Below, piece by piece: positions 33,555 to 52,200 of a stretch of 64,000 nt of DNA. This DNA is from Hemibagrus wyckioides (Eukaryota; Chordata; Actinopteri; Siluriformes; Bagridae). The notes below the pieces were generated by a model. That model saw nothing but the letters and a program-made list of their open reading frames with translations. It did no database searches and had not been told where the DNA came from. Position 1 is the stretch's first letter, and each line of letters begins with the position of its first letter. Position numbers and translations under genes: made by a program. The DNA lies in contig NC_080726.1 of NCBI RefSeq assembly GCF_019097595.1, positions 10,824,205 through 10,888,204 of the forward strand, in the 5' to 3' direction.

Positions 33555-36500
33555 ACCCCTTCCATTCTTTCTTCTCTCTGTCTCCTCATCAGTTTCATTT
33601 CAGCTGTACCCTCATTTATCAGGCGTAAGTGCAAGCAGACACTTGAGGTGCTTATAGACTGTATCAGTTGAGCTGAATGTGCTGTTAATGGGTGCTGATA
33701 ACTAGGTTATCTCATGGAGGAGGCTCAGGCGGAGTGTGTCTGAATTCAAACCGCTAAACCTTTGGTAATTCTTTGTCTTACATATTTTAATTCTGAACAA
33801 ACGGGACTCTGTGTAATACGGTTTCAGTATAGCAGAACATACAACAGTCAGATAACCCGATAGTTTGTTCATTTTAACAACTTTTTAACGACCATCATCA
33901 TACAAACATGATGAACACAGCTTGTTTGAGCTGCAGATTTTTCTACCCTACTTGTATCATGCATAATGAAGTGCAGACTACCACTGGCATGCTTTACAAA
34001 CTATCTGATTTAATTAGCTTCTATGGTGTCTGTATGTCAAGCTTTGCTCTGACTAGCATTTGCAGCATATGTAAGCTGAAAATGAAGGCATAAACAAGAT
34101 ACAAGAATTCTATACTTAATTATTCATTCATTCATCTTCAGTAAGTGCTTTATCCTGGTTAGGGTTATTTATTGATCTGGTGTCTATCCAAGGAAAACAC
34201 TGGGCATGAGGCAGGAATATAGCCTGAACAAAGATTCACATACTCATTCACATCTGTTCACTTACTGACATGTTTTTGGGAGGTGGAAAGAAACCGGAGA
34301 ATTGTGTCACAAAGAACATGCACAAAAATGCCCACAGAACATTTTGATCCTTAAGCAACAGCTTACTCAACTCCAGAACCCAAATCCAAAATCTACCCTG
34401 TGGACCACACCCATGTTCAAATTACACCGGTTATATTACTTTACTTGAAAGAATGCACAGTTTATTTCCAATGATTTACAGACAGTTTAACGTGTAATAA
34501 AATAAACACAACTGAGCAAGACTTGATCTAACTACACAGTTACAAACACAGCAGTATGTTCTTTTCACACCACAAGGTAGCCCCCTTGGAAATGCCTGAC
34601 GCATAAACCTTTCCATCCATGGATATCTGTTAAAAGGGCTCCCCCTGCTGGTTTAAGGGGCCCTATGCAGCCTCTTTTACTGCTCTTATGAGAAACTGTA
34701 CTCACACTTTAACCCAAGTCATGAAATGATTACTGTACTGTCACAGGTTATTATTCATCCAATTTATCTGTAGTTTAATTTGGAAATTTCTTCCTCTTTA
34801 AATATACTGTATAAACCTCATTGTTTAAGCAATGAGAAAAATAGTGACCATCACTGTCCTTATATAACCAAAGTAGTTCCTCGTGCATTCTCTCATGTTT
34901 CGTAACATTTTATGTTTTTCGTGAGCTCATTGTCCAACAAGATATTAAGCGCAAAAAGATCGACTGTGGATATTGAATGAGAAAAGTACAATATGTTAAT
35001 GCTAATGTACTTCACTATGAGGCTGTTCTCGAGATTACTATCTTCTCAGTGCAAAAAATATATATAATATAATATAATATAATATATTAATAATAACCAT
35101 GCCTTCATCTTCTGGTCAGCAGTGTTTACAGACCTCCATGTCAGCCTTCATGCAGGAAAAAAACTGCCATTGCTGTTTCTCTCATGGACTATTTGTATGC
35201 TGAACAAACCTCCTCCTGCAGAAGTCTTCCATTTGAACGAAGATGTATTTATATACTGGCAACACTGAAGAGATTTCATCACATGCAGGAGATAAACTTG
35301 GCTACTTGGAATGTTGCTAAGCTAACATACAGCCATAGGAAGATAATACCATACAGCTAGTACCACAACATTAGCACTTGAGCTACAGCACATTATGCCA
35401 GTACTGCTAGCATGCTCAAGGTGATGTGCCATAGTTTGTCAAACATGAATTGCTGACAGTGTCAGGAAGCGAAATTTTACTGTGGAAAAAAATGAGCAAA
35501 AATAAATAAATAAACAAATCTGGGTGTTTTGCTAGCATGGTAAATACTTTAGCATTGCAATAGTTCACTTCTTGTGATGCGCTGTGTTTCTGGTTAACCA
35601 CAGAGATTTTCAGGATATACAAATTCAAAAAGCCATGATGCTTTTTTTTCCCAAAAAAGTCCTTCGTTTAGGCTTTTTACTATTCAAGCATCATTCATTC
35701 TATTCAATTTTCCCTGCTACATAAAAAACAAATACGTTTAGAAAAGGGCTTAATAAGTGGTCATTGAATCAGATTAGGAAGAAACGATCCCAAGAACTAA
35801 ACGGTTATCCGTTTTAACCTAGTTTCCGTTGCTTGTGCTACAATTCCAGTGCTAAATAATGAATTGAAAATTGGCTGCCATTATAGATTAATTTCAAATA
35901 CCTGAACATATGTAAGTGATGTACTGATATGAAAGCAAAGGTGGGAACGAGAAGGTAAAAAGAAAATATTTGATACCTTTATGTTTTTCTTTTATTCTAA
36001 TCATAAATTGTGTTATTTATTTGCAAGTGTCAGTATACAGTAAGTGTACTTATGTTTTCTATGATCGCTGTCAGTTTTTACTCTACGATACTGTATTAAG
36101 CTCAACAAGACGAATATCTCTGGTCAGTGTTTACTCTTTTTTTTTCCCGGCAAATCCCACAAACCTGCAAAACCTCTAAAAACAGCGTTTGTTGTCTCAT
36201 TCTCAGTGTTGAGCTCAGTATTTTTTTAGTTTTGTCTACTTTTATTTTATTTTTTTTTTCGTATTGCATTTTGTATTATGTATAATCATTTATCCGAGTC
36301 AGAAATTAATCTCAGGTTAAGAAAGTTCTTTTGAAGGCTCTTGAATTGTACAGATTGTACAAATAATAGAAACAATATCTGTTTTTAACTTATACAGCCT
36401 ACACATTTGAAAGGTATAAAATAGTTATATATATATATATAGAAATATAATGCAAATCACCTGAGAACAGCATATCAGTTAAACATACTGTGGGGAGATT

Positions 36501-37110
36501 CAGAAATATTTTGTAATGTTTTAATGATTTCATATTTGATCCATCTATGTGGAATCACATCGTATCCAGTTTTGCGGTACATTGTTTTTTGTTACTGATT
36601 TGTGTTGTTTGTGTGTGAATGTCAATCCCATCAACATTCATTTTCATTTGTTTTATGAATTTAGTAATAACTAAATTCCGAATGAAGTGTTAAGGATTGA
36701 CATTAAGGGATGAACTCTGCATTATTCCATCTCGGTTTCCGGGACTTAATTTATGTTGTAAAATATATATTTGTTTATATGTTTTACCCGAAAAACAGAG
36801 CATGTCTTAAAGCTGTGGTTTTGTTGTATTAAGTTGTTGCTGTAAACCATGTATAGTATAGATTAGATTACAGTTTGGAGTTAGACTGTATTCAGAGAGA
36901 TCTGTTTGTATATATATTGCACTTTGGACTTAACTGTAAAATTCAAGGACATGAATCAGGCACTTTTAAAATATCACTACAGTTTACAAGAATCTTAAAC
37001 TAATTAAGCCTATATGATAGAACGGCAGGCAGCAGCTATATGATCTACTAAATTCAATCAATGTATTGGTTTATAAATTAATAAATAAAAGAACACTATC
37101 ATCTATAGCA
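33555..37110 (+). other. mtus2: Probable 3' UTR of mtus2
   Basis: No coding signal is seen after the stop. AT-rich sequence with many short T and A runs continues to overlapping AATAAA motifs at 37080-37089, the best candidate polyadenylation site. An earlier one (AATAAA near 34501) would give a shorter transcript. A dispersed repeat at 34126-34360 lies inside. The true end is unknown. Confidence 0.4.
34126..34360. repeat. Teleost dispersed repeat in the mtus2 3' UTR
   Basis: CTTCAGTAAGTGCTTTATCC, ACTGGGCATGAGGCAGGAAT, and TGTTTTTGGGAGGTGGAAAG with AAACCGGAGAA match a very abundant fish repeat, the inverted counterpart of the one at 31377. It is preceded by an ATTC run. Confidence 0.65.
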
Positions 37111-37339
37111 TTGTTTTGTCAATTCAGTTGTATTTAAACTGCGTTTTGAAGCATCATCACATTGCCCAGATATCCATCCATCCATCCATCCATCCATCCA
37201 TCCATTGTCTATACCCGCTTTTTCCTAATTAGGGTCATGGGGGTCTGCTGGAGCTTGCCCAGATATATATATATTTTAAATAAATATATTTATCAGTTCC
37301 TTTAAAGCTATGCTATCCCATCAGGAGTAGAAATTAGTT

Positions 37340-37470
37340 GCAGTGGTAGCTCAGTGTTTAAGCTGTTTTACTGATTAAAAGGTCATGAGTTCCCAGCACT
37401 TGTCCAATGTGCCCTTGTGCATGGTGCTCAGTTGGATAAGAGCATCTGCCAAATGCTGGAAATGTACATA
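37340..37470 (+). repeat. tRNA-derived SINE-like copy
   Basis: GTGGTAGCTCAGTGTTTAAG looks like a tRNA A box, AAAGGTCATGAGTTCC like a B box, and the body GATAAGAGCATCTGCCAAAT is typical of teleost tRNA-derived SINEs. Confidence 0.6.
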
Positions 37471-37584
37471 AAAAAAACCCCATACAACTAGCACCAAAAT
37501 ATAGATCAGAAAGAGGCAGATGCTCATTGGTTTATGAATCTAGAGTGGTCAGGATGGCTGTGGATTATTTTCAGTTAAATGAAA

Positions 37585-37760
37585 TTTATTTGTATGGTGC
37601 AGCTTTACAGAACTATAGAAAAAAATGATAAAGTTTAAAGTTACTATTTATCCCTAATGAGCAAGCCTAAGGTGAAGGTGACAAGGAAAAACTCCCTAAG
37701 ATGATCTGAGGAAGAAACCTTAAGAGGAACCAGGCTCAGAAGGGAACCTTCATTTTCATT
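37585..37760 (+). repeat. Otophysan-type dispersed repeat
   Basis: GACAAGGAAAAACTCCCTAA, GAGGAAGAAACCTTAAGAGG and AACCAGGCTCAGAAGGGAAC belong to a repeat body I recognise as common in catfish and related fish. Its origin is not clear to me. Confidence 0.55.
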
Positions 37761-38580
37761 TAGTGGACAGTAAATAATGTAAATGTCGATAATGTTGCTC
37801 TATCAGGTATGTATAAATAAATAAATCATCACAGCAGAGCAAAAAGAAACAAATTACTTGGTGATATTGTGTCTGAAATAGTTACTTGCAATGAATGTCT
37901 TAGTTATACTGTAATATATAAAAAAAAAACATCATCCTGATCATGAAACCTTACTCTTGCTTGTGCAGAATTGCTATATATGGAAATGCTTTGCCTGTAG
38001 ATCAAGGTATATTCCACTTAGCATAAATACAGCATCTCAACAATAATAGCTGAAGAAAGCAGATGTCATTTGATGGAATGTAATCATTTAATTATATAAA
38101 AACTTGTTGTGTTACATATTAATTTAATGCGTTGTCATGTAAAACAGGCTTTTTTAATATTTTTCTCAATTTTTTTTGGAAACTTAAATCTGGCAATTTT
38201 GCTCAGTAAACTTTTTGTAGACTGAAAAAGTGCTGCAAAACCATTATTTAACCATTTTTAAATAATTGTTATTTATTATACAAAACATTTAACATGTTTA
38301 ACACGTTTAATATTAAGTAATGAATTATAAATAAAATAGTATTTTCATACTGTCTCTCAAGTAGTGGGATCTAAATAAGAGTTACTCATTCCCATTTGAA
38401 TAATTTTAGGAAAGTACACGACACACCTTACTAGTAATTAGGAACATTTGTACAGCTTAATAAAGCCGTTTTAAAGGCTATAAAGAACGGACCATGTAAG
38501 AGAAACTTGACCTTAATGATACTGAGAAATGTTTATAGGCCTGAATGTAAGATCTGCTCCAGCAGACACAACATTTACCC

Positions 38581-43492
<4,912 letters not shown>

Positions 43493-43532
43493 TCTGTTCT
43501 GTTTGGAGAGGGTTACACGGTGTGTAAGAGGA

Positions 43533-43540
43533 TACGTCAC
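43533..43540 (-). promoter_or_regulatory. CRE-like site upstream of stoml3
   Basis: GTGACGTA on the minus strand, about 45 bases upstream of the ATG, resembles a CREB/ATF site. It is a single short motif, so it may lie in the 5' UTR or be chance. Confidence 0.25.
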
Positions 43541-43768
43541 ACCGGGGCATTTAATCCTATCACAAGGGTGTGGCTTATTCCATAGCTACTAGTGCGCGCG
43601 CGCACGCGCTCTCACCCACTCACTCACTTTAACAGGAGACTCATTCACAGTGTCATTGCACAGTATCGCGCATTTTAGCCCCTGACCTTCCCAAGCCGCT
43701 TTCCACTGTGTTTTTGTCCGTTTTATTAATTCACGTGTTTTGCCTAGCCTGGTTTATTCATCGCCTGC

Positions 43769-44650
43769 TAGTGATGGGAGGCTCTTTTAGCTCGGCTCCA
43801 TGAGAAGAGTCGGTTCTTACGGCTCGCAAATGGCTCTTTATTTAGTATCACTCGGAGCCTTCTATTTTAATCTAATTTAGCAATTATGAACGGTTTGTGT
43901 GTTGGTAAGCAATTTTTATTCAGTGTTTTCACAAAAGCCTTATTTTTATGCATTTCTTTCCGTTACAAAAAATACACAGTTACAGGTTTGTTGTTGATCC
44001 TACACAGTTTGGCTCGGCTCCCAAATGGCTCTTCATTTAGTATCACTCGGAGCCTTCTATTTTAGCAATTATAAATGGTTTGTGTGTTGGTAAGCAATTT
44101 TTATTCAGCGTTTTCACAAAAGCCTTATTTTTATGCATTTCTTTCCGTTACAAATAATACACAGTTACAGGTTTGTTGTTGATCCTACACAGTTTGACTC
44201 GGCTCCCTTAGATGAACCGATCTGCTCTGACGGATATTTTCATTTGACAAATTCTGCACTCAGCTTTGCAGTCTCCAATATCATTAAAATGCAGCCAGAT
44301 GCTGCTTCTTTTTCGGTTTTTTCGCTCATTTCTTCACTTTTTCCTGACGCGCCTGGGTTGAAATCCTCTCCCCCGTCTCTCTCTGTGTACCTGGCTTGTA
44401 CCACTACACTCGCTGTCTTCGGAGCGACTGCCCCCCCTTCCTTCTTTCACATAATGGTATGATCCTAGTCGGTCCTCCCATTGTGTGTCCATCAAAATAA
44501 AGTTCCGCCCCTCCCTGCATGGATTCTCAGCAGAGCTGAGCAAGGGGCGCCTGAAGATTCGGCTCTTCCCGTCGGGAGTCGGTTCTTTCGGCTCGTTCGC
44601 TACAAAGAATTGACTATAAAGAATCGCTACAAAGAGCCGACACATCATTA
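43769..44650. mobile_element. hAT-like non-autonomous element
   Basis: The left end TAGTGATGGGAGGCTCTTTT and the right end AAAGAGCCGACACATCATTA are imperfect inverted repeats, and subterminal GGCTC/GAGCC motifs recur near both ends (GAGTCGGTTCTTACGGCTC, GAGTCGGTTCTTTCGGCTC). This is typical of hAT elements of fish. No transposase ORF is left. An 8-bp target duplication could not be seen, so the ends may be off. Confidence 0.55.
43821..44200. repeat. Tandem duplication of about 195 bp inside the hAT-like element
   Basis: Two adjacent copies (43821-44015 and 44016-44200) share TTTAGTATCACTCGGAGCCT, TTTGTGTGTTGGTAAGCAAT and TTACAGGTTTGTTGTTGATC. The copies differ by a few substitutions and a 10-15 base indel. 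Confidence 0.85.
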
Positions 44651-44844
44651 ATTTCTCCTATATCTATTTGTTCTCATTAAAAGCTGCCATTAAATTCTTC
44701 ATACTCTGCTATTGTCATTGAAGCTTGGTAATGTCAGATGCTATGCACAAACTTCGGAAGGATACTGTGAATGAGAGACACCTGAAAGTGTGTGTGTTTA
44801 TGGGATTCTGGGGTGTGTCGTACTGGGAATTGGTGTTTGTGGAT

Positions 44845-44847
<3 letters not shown>

Positions 44848-44906
<59 letters not shown>
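44848..44906. repeat. CA/TA microsatellite left of the Tc1 element
   Basis: (CA)n then (TA)n run up to the transposon end. Confidence 0.95.
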
Positions 44907-46154
44907 CACTATATTGCCAAAAGTATTCGCTCACCCATCCAAATAATCAGAATCAGGTGTTCCAATCACTTCCTTGGCCACAGGTGTATAAAATCAAGCA
45001 CCTAGGCATGCAGACTGTTTTTACAAACATTTGTGAAAGAATGGGTCGCTCTCAGGAGCTCAGTGAATTCCAGCGTGGAACTGTGATAGGATGCCTCCTG
45101 TGCAACAAATCCAGTCGTGAAATTTCCTCGCTCCTAAATATTCCACAGTCAACTGTCAGCTGTATTATAAGAACGTGGAAGTGTTTGGGAACGACAGCAA
45201 CTCAGCCACGAAGTGGTAGGCCACATAAACTGACGGAGCGGGGTCAGCGGATGCTGAAGCGCATAGTGCGAAGAGGTCGCCAACTTTCTGCAGAGTCAAT
45301 CGCTACAGACCTCCAAACTTCATGTGGCCTTCAGATTAGCTCAAGAACAGTGCGCAGAGAGCTTCATGGAATGGGTTTCCATGGCCGAGCAGCTGCATCC
45401 AAGCCATACATCACCAAGTGCAATGCAAAGCGTCGGATGCAGTGGTGTAAAGCACGCCGCCACTGGACTCTAGAGCAGTGGAGACGCGTTCTCTGGAGTG
45501 ACAAATCGCGCTTCTCCATCTGGCAATCTGATGGACGAGTCTGGGTTTGGCGGTTGCCAGGAAAACGGTACTTGTCTGACTGCACTGTGCCAAAAGTAAA
45601 GTTTGGTGGAGGGGGGATTATGGTGTGGGGTTGTTTTTCAGGAGCTGGTCTTGGCCCCTTAGTTCCAGTGAAAGGAACTCTGAATGCTTCAGCATACCAA
45701 GACATTTTGGACAATTCCATGCTCCCAACTTTGTGGGAACAATTTGGAGCTGGCCCCTTCCTCTTCCAACATGACTGTGCACCAGTGCACAAAGCAAGGT
45801 CCATAAAGACATGGATGACAGAGTCTGGTGTGGATGAACTTGACTGGCCTGCACAGAGTCCTGACCTCAACCCGATAGAACACCTTTGGGATGAATTAGA
45901 GCGGAGACTGAGAGCCAGACCTTCTCGTCCAACATCAGTGTGTGACCTCACAAATGCGCTTCTGGAAGAATGGTCAAAAATTCCCATAAACACACTCCTA
46001 CACCTTGTGGACAGCCTTCCCAGAAGAGTTGAAGCTGTTATAGCTGCAAAGGGTGGACCGACGTCATATTGAACCCTATGGATTAGGAATGGGATGTCAC
46101 TTAAGTTCATATGCGAGTCAAGGCAGGTGAGCGAATACTTTTGGCAATATAGTG
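44907..46154 (+). mobile_element. Intact Tc1-like DNA transposon
   Basis: Perfect 29-bp terminal inverted repeats begin CACTATATTGCCAAAAGTAT and end in CACC (44907-44935 and 46126-46154), each flanked by TA (44905-44906, 46155-46156), the usual Tc1/mariner target. The element is 1248 bp and has a single uninterrupted transposase gene. It lies inside a TA/CA microsatellite, between stoml3 and slc25a15. Confidence 0.95.
45041..46072 (+). CDS. Tc1-like transposase (DD34E), full length
   Basis: A 343-residue cut-and-paste transposase, the normal size for Tc1 enzymes. It binds the element ends and moves them by a DDE mechanism in the nucleus. The first helix-turn-helix includes [20 protein letters not shown] and [13 protein letters not shown]; the linker has the GRPHK (AT-hook-like) motif; the second DNA-binding region follows. 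The catalytic triad is D154 (in LWSDKSRF), D245 (in [11 protein letters not shown]) and E280 (in [13 protein letters not shown]) with 34 residues between the last two. The usual WSDE has Lys instead of Glu after D154. The start at 45041 is chosen for its [10 protein letters not shown] beginning; an in-frame ATG at 45008 would add 11 residues, and the longer frame to 44792 comes from the TA repeat. Confidence 0.93.
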   Translation: MGRSQELSEFQRGTVIGCLLCNKSSREISSLLNIPQSTVSCIIRTWKCLGTTATQPRSGRPHKLTERGQRMLKRIVRRGRQLSAESIATDLQTSCGLQISSRTVRRELHGMGFHGRAAASKPYITKCNAKRRMQWCKARRHWTLEQWRRVLWSDKSRFSIWQSDGRVWVWRLPGKRYLSDCTVPKVKFGGGGIMVWGCFSGAGLGPLVPVKGTLNASAYQDILDNSMLPTLWEQFGAGPFLFQHDCAPVHKARSIKTWMTESGVDELDWPAQSPDLNPIEHLWDELERRLRARPSRPTSVCDLTNALLEEWSKIPINTLLHLVDSLPRRVEAVIAAKGGPTSY

Positions 46155-46595
<441 letters not shown>

Positions 46596-47595
46596 AAACA
46601 ACCGAGGCAAAGTGGAACTTTATTATTTTGCCCCGTTAAATAATGGACAAAATAGAGGCTACTTATAGTTTCTCAGCAAAGCTTTGGAGATAAATAACAG
46701 AAATCATAATAGTGGTTACCACATGATCACATACTGAATGCCTGTTTTTGTGCTAACTTTACATCAAGGCTGTGTCTCAATCAACTTCCTAGATTATGAA
46801 TCAGATTTAACTCAGTTACCAGCAACATGACTACGTTTCCACATTGCGAAATCTCACTACAGGCATTTACTGGATCAGCAACAGACTGGGCGATGATATC
46901 TTTGACAGTAAATGCTTATGATGTAAAAGTATATTCAGAAAATGCTCTTTCAAGCAGGACTGTAGGCTAGTTTAGGTGTTAGTCATTAGAACATCAGATA
47001 AAGTTTAAAAATCGCAAATGAAATTAATCCACTGTGGGATTTTTAGAGAGCAAACAATCCAGGATTTGTGATTGTAACAGCTCTTACAATGGCCATATCC
47101 CTGATTATTAAACTAGGGCTGCTGACTGACTGATATGCACCTGAAATCTTACTCATTGCCTAGTCAAATTTAAGGAGTTATGCAATCCACAGAATAATAT
47201 GCAAAGTATATGCTAGACTCAGCGTGATCATATTTGAATTATTCACTGAAGATGTCTTTCTCTGAACATTGTGTTTTCAGGGGAATTATGTTAAAATGTT
47301 GCTGCATTATTTTTAGGGTGTTCATGAACAGAAGTGGCATATTCACCAGCCAGTCAGCAGGCCAAGAGGAGGTCTGTAAAGCAAGAAGGTCAAAGAGAAG
47401 TGTCTTATTGACTGAGAACAGAAAAATCAGCTCTCTTGAGACAGATCAGCGTATGGAACCAACTGTATAGGACAGAGAACATGAGGAATGGCAGCCGAGT
47501 GCGTGATTTTAAATCCAAATTAAAAATAAATTTGTTGAAATAAATCTATTCTTGCAGTTCATAAGACTTTTAACTTATATATATATATATATATG

Positions 47596-47725
47596 AAATG
47601 AAATGAAATGAAATGAAATGAAACAAAACAGCCTTTATTTGTCACATATACATTACAGCACAGTGAAATTCTTTCTTCGCGTATCCCATCCTTGGAGGTT
47701 GGGGTCAGAGCACAGGGTCAGCCAT
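47596..47725 (-). repeat. Retroposon-tail-like repeat with GAAAT units
   Basis: About five GAAAT units precede CAGCCTTTATTTGTCACATA and TACAGCACAGTGAAATTCTT, then GGGGTCAGAGCACAGGGTCA. This is a frequent teleost retroposon 3' end. Confidence 0.6.
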
Positions 47726-47847
47726 ATATAATTTGTGTGTGATCTATAGTAATTCTTAGACTTTGATGTAACAAATTTAAAACATTTTGTCTTCTTCTTC
47801 TTATTATTATTATTATTAATAGTAGTAGTAGTTCAAAATCCATTCTA

Positions 47848-48001
47848 GATCTGCTGCTAACATCTTGGTGCCAGATACCACAGCACACCTTCAGGGATCT
47901 AGTGGAGTCCATGCCTCGTCAGGTCAGTGCTATTTTGGCAGCAAAAAGGGGACCAACAGAATATTAGGCAGGTGGTCATATTGTTATGCCTGATCGGTGT
48001 A
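47848..48001 (+). mobile_element. Tc1-like relic B3, right end only
   Basis: GATCTGCTGCTAACATCTTG to TATGCCTGATCGGTGTA matches the last 150 bases of relic B2 (GCACACCTTCAGGGATCTAG, CTATTTTGGCAGCAAAA, ATTAGGCAGGTGGTCAT). The rest of the element is absent. Confidence 0.7.
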
Positions 48002-49164
48002 AACATGCTACTTTTTACGGTATAGTTAAATGATAAATTAAAATATGTCATGTGCATTGTCCCCCCAAACCCCAACAAAAAAGGCACACAGCAGTTTACA
48101 AGATAAACACTGATGATTTAAAATCTCTTCCACTGATGGTAACAACATGACACTTCTTTAAATAAGTTGTAACTGTAAAGTAGTCCATGTAGTACAATCC
48201 TTTTATATCATAGTGTATATATTGACTTTGGATGTGCGCTGGTCCTCTCTGACTCTCTCTCTCTCAAACTGTACTGGAATGAAAATATAAACTAAACTAC
48301 TTTAACGTTGGTCTGCCAGATGATTAACTTCAGGCAAACCTAAAAACACAAAAGTCCTGCCTACAAATCCAGAAAAATGATCGAAAAGGGAGGCTTTGTC
48401 CAATTTGAAGAGGTATCGTATATAGGACAGTTTCTGACAAGTTTCCTGGAAAACTCTATAATAGAGAAATATCACATTTTAACGTGTTCACTGCAATTAA
48501 ATACTGTAGATGTGTTTAAGTGTTGCTCTGCACCTAGTAGTTGAACTGGCTAACAATGTCAGCACTCACAGTCACACAGCTCAAGTACATAAAAATGTGT
48601 TATAATTGTAGGAGAAATGTATGCTTTAGTCACAAAACAGGTTATAATTTGTCAGTCAGTTACTTAAAATAATACAAGATGTGTGTGTGTGTGTTTACAT
48701 TTGCATTTCTATTTTAGATATAATATTGTCATACACTACAAAACTATTACTGTCTCAGAAATGGTTTCTTAAAAGTATACTGTTTATATGAGACTGTGTA
48801 AAGAACTGTGTGACAACCAAGAACCTAAATTATATAATAAGGGAAAAGCATCTGGTTTTTCAGATGCAAATTAAACTTACATGGTAAAATACCTTATGGG
48901 AAGGAAACAGATTTATTTATGCTTCTAGGAAAGTATTTTTTCCATCTAAAGATTTAATGGGCTGGTAAATAAAATGACATGGATCAGCCAGTGTGGAAGG
49001 TAGGAACTTATATGACTACTTTTCATACCAACATAAAAAATAAAATAAAATTTAAAAATAACAGGCAGCATTAGAGTTATTTAGAATAATCTTATATATA
49101 TTATGAAGACACCCCTAATGTGCAGAAAGCACAGAATGTTTAAAATGGATCACAAATCCTTGCG

Positions 49165-49286
49165 TCACACATCAAACTGTTTCATCATCGTCTTGCGGCT
49201 AAATTCGTAGGCTAGAAAGAGTGCACCGTTGGCAGGGAATGTGCGGATCATAGTTGGGGTTAGACCTGAGTACAGAGGTCGCACTC
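49165..49286 (-). CDS. slc25a15: slc25a15 last exon: residues 264-303 and stop
   Basis: Acceptor TTCCCAG opens [17 protein letters not shown] and continues to KTMMKQFDV and TGA (TCA at 49165-49167 on the plus strand). A minus-strand AATAAA at 48917-48912 is a plausible polyadenylation signal. Confidence 0.95.
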
Positions 49287-52200
49287 CTGGGAAAAAGGGA
49301 AGAAAGGAGTCATGCTTAGTCACATTTCTGCTTTTATAAGGTTTTGTTTTAAGTAAAATGAGTATGCAAAGGCTTAATTTAGTTTATAGTTTGGGAGTTT
49401 GTAGTGAACACTGTATTTCTATTGTAGTTTTAATAAAAATTTGCATTCTTTTGGAATATTATGGTATCTTCAAAATACTATAAAATATTAAAACCTCTGG
49501 GTAAAAATATCTGACAATGACAAAAACATGAACACTTACCTTCATTGCGTACGATGCCAAGGAATGTCTTTATAAATCCTTCTTGTCTTCCAGCCAGGGA
49601 GAGAACTTGAATGCGGGATTTCACACAGTCTATCGGATAGACAACTAGCCAGAGAAGGGCTCCTCCAAACCCACCGCTAAACATCAGGGGCACGATGCCT
49701 GCCAAACAGATTTTTTTTAAACATTACCAAACAGTTGCTTTTTAAGGAAGTGCAATCATTTCAACATCTTGCAGTCCGGGAAACATCACACATTGCTTGA
49801 CTATGCATTAAAATGGTTCCTGAAACACAGAAGTTAAAGGTTCTTGAGCAAGCGTGATGGTTCCTCAAACACTTTCTGGAACAGAAACAGTTCCTGACTT
49901 CCTGAAACAGCTCTATTTATAAATCTGGGAAAATGTATATAATATCGATGTACTTAAATTTATCTCTAATATAGGGTTCTACGTACAATCTTTCAGGGTT
50001 CATTTCAGATAAAAGGTTACTTTAGAAAAGAAAAAAGCCTGCCAGATTACAAATGTATATACAAATGTGTATATTCCAAGGTTTATAAAGAGAGCAAAAT
50101 TTATTTTTATCTATTTATTGTAACAAATGTAAAAATGTAAAAATCAAATCCAGCACTGAATAAGAAGATTACAGTCAGGTTACCTATGTCTTCTTTACTC
50201 CTGCCCATAGTGCGGGCAAAAACAGAACGGCTCAGCTCATAGCCTCCAAAGAAGCAGAAATAGCCAGGAATCTCCCGGACTATGGTAGTGGTCAGGCCTT
50301 GATAAAAACCCAGAGGACCGTTTGTCTTTAGCACATGCCTAACTACAGACCACACAGTGCTGAGGGAAGAAGAAATAGAGGGAATGAGACTCATTTATTC
50401 AGAGACAGCAATGCATATTGAAACTATATAGAAATATAAATTGAAAGCAACCACACTTCATTATGTGAATATACACTGATCAGGCATAACATTATGACCA
50501 CCTGCCTAACATTGTGTTGGTCCCCCTTTTGCTGCCAAAACAGCCCTGACCCATCATGCACTGTGTATTCTGGATCTTCATCATCAGAACCAGCATTAAC
50601 TTCTTCAGAAATTTGAGCAACAGTAGCTCGTCTGTTGGATCGGATCACACGGGCCAGCCTTCGCTCCCCATGTGCATAAATGAGCCTTGGCCGCCCATGA
50701 CCCTGTCTCCGGTTCACCACTGTTTCTTACTTGGACCACTTTTGATAGATACTGACCACTGCAGACCGGCCATCGTCTAGCCATCACAATTTGGCCCTTC
50801 ACTCGCTCAAATCCTTACACTTGCCCATTTTTCCTGCTTCTAGCACATCAACACTGAGGACAAAATGTTCACTTGCTGCCTAATATATCCCACCCACTAA
50901 CAGGTGCCATGATGAGGAGATAATCAGTGTTATTCACTTCACCCATCAATACTCACAAAGTTATGCCTGATCGTTGTATACAAAAAAATCAATGTGAATC
51001 CTGTAGTTTTAATCTGACACACAATTACATCAGTTACCTCTTTTCTCCACCTGCGATCTTGCCGGATGCCTCCATTTCATGCATTGCCTGCAGACGACAC
51101 TTCACTAGTTCAGTGGGACACAAAGCCAGTGAGGAGAAGATGGAGGCCACAGAGCCAGAGCAAGCCTTCTGAACATCACTAAAATACAACACACCTTCCA
51201 TTAATAAAGACAAGAATTACATTTACATTTATGACACTTGGCAGACGCCCTTATCCAGAGCGACTTACAATTTATCTCATTTTATACAACTGAGCAATTG
51301 AGGGTTAAGGGCCTTGCTCAGCTAGTTGGATCTGGGTAGTCCAATGCCTTAACCAATAAGCTACCACATCCCTCATACATGACAGAGGCTTCATTATCAC
51401 AAACGCTCAGACAACATTTTGTTACAGATTTACACCAGCTGAAAATAATCACCAGTCTGGCCTGATGTGTAGAGGAACGTTCGTTGTAAGGAAATATTTT
51501 TCTGGATCATTGAATTTAGCCTGGATTGATAAAAGAGTATTATATGAGTATATGCTATCATGGTGAGATCATTGTATTAACTAGCCAAAAAGGTCAGAAT
51601 AAAAAGCCACTTTTAAGCTTTTTGTTTCCCCAATTATTTTTAAATTCTATACAAATGCAGTTTGCATATCACCCTCAATCATTCTATAGTGATTTATTCT
51701 TTACAAATAGCTGTTTAAGTCATGTGACAAAGCTGTGTTTTCAATATCACAAAATATATCAAAGAAAAACAAGATATCGCATTATCAGTTTCAGTACACC
51801 AAAATGGCCAGCCCTAGTGTAAATGTCATGTAAAGCAAAATATTTCACTTTAAATAGTATTAAATATCATTAAACAACAATGTAAATAATTCTAAATAAT
51901 TGTCCATAATTGATATGTGGATTCTTGTTCAAGATTCAAGAAGCTTTATTGTCATTTCAACCACATATAGCTGACACAACAAGCCCACCGGAAATCTATC
52001 CACACCCAGGCTGAAGACATAAAGAAGAACGGCTGACACAATGCTGCATTCGCATCACAGAGCTTTTATAAGAGATGAATGACGGAGCTTGTATTTATAT
52101 TAGCAAGCAATCTGAATAGCTTCTGAATAACAGAATTAAAAGTTAAGGTGCACCCTTTTGTCAGTTCATATTTACTGATTGTGATCTACAGTGCAACAGA

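Larger units (their letters stand above)
37111..38580. other. Region between the mtus2 and stoml3 3' ends
   Basis: Tail-to-tail interval with an ATCC run (37171-37205), a SINE-like copy (37340-37470), a dispersed repeat (37585-37760) and AT-rich sequence including the likely stoml3 3' UTR. Confidence 0.6.
46596..49164. other. Region between the Tc1 element and slc25a15 3' end
   Basis: No gene recognised. It contains a retroposon tail-like repeat (47596-47725), TTA/AGT triplets near 47795-47832, Tc1-like relic B3 and the likely 3' UTR of slc25a15. Confidence 0.6.

Noticed and set aside
37340..37410. tRNA gene
   Set aside because: Only A- and B-box-like stretches of a SINE; no cloverleaf with paired acceptor stem.
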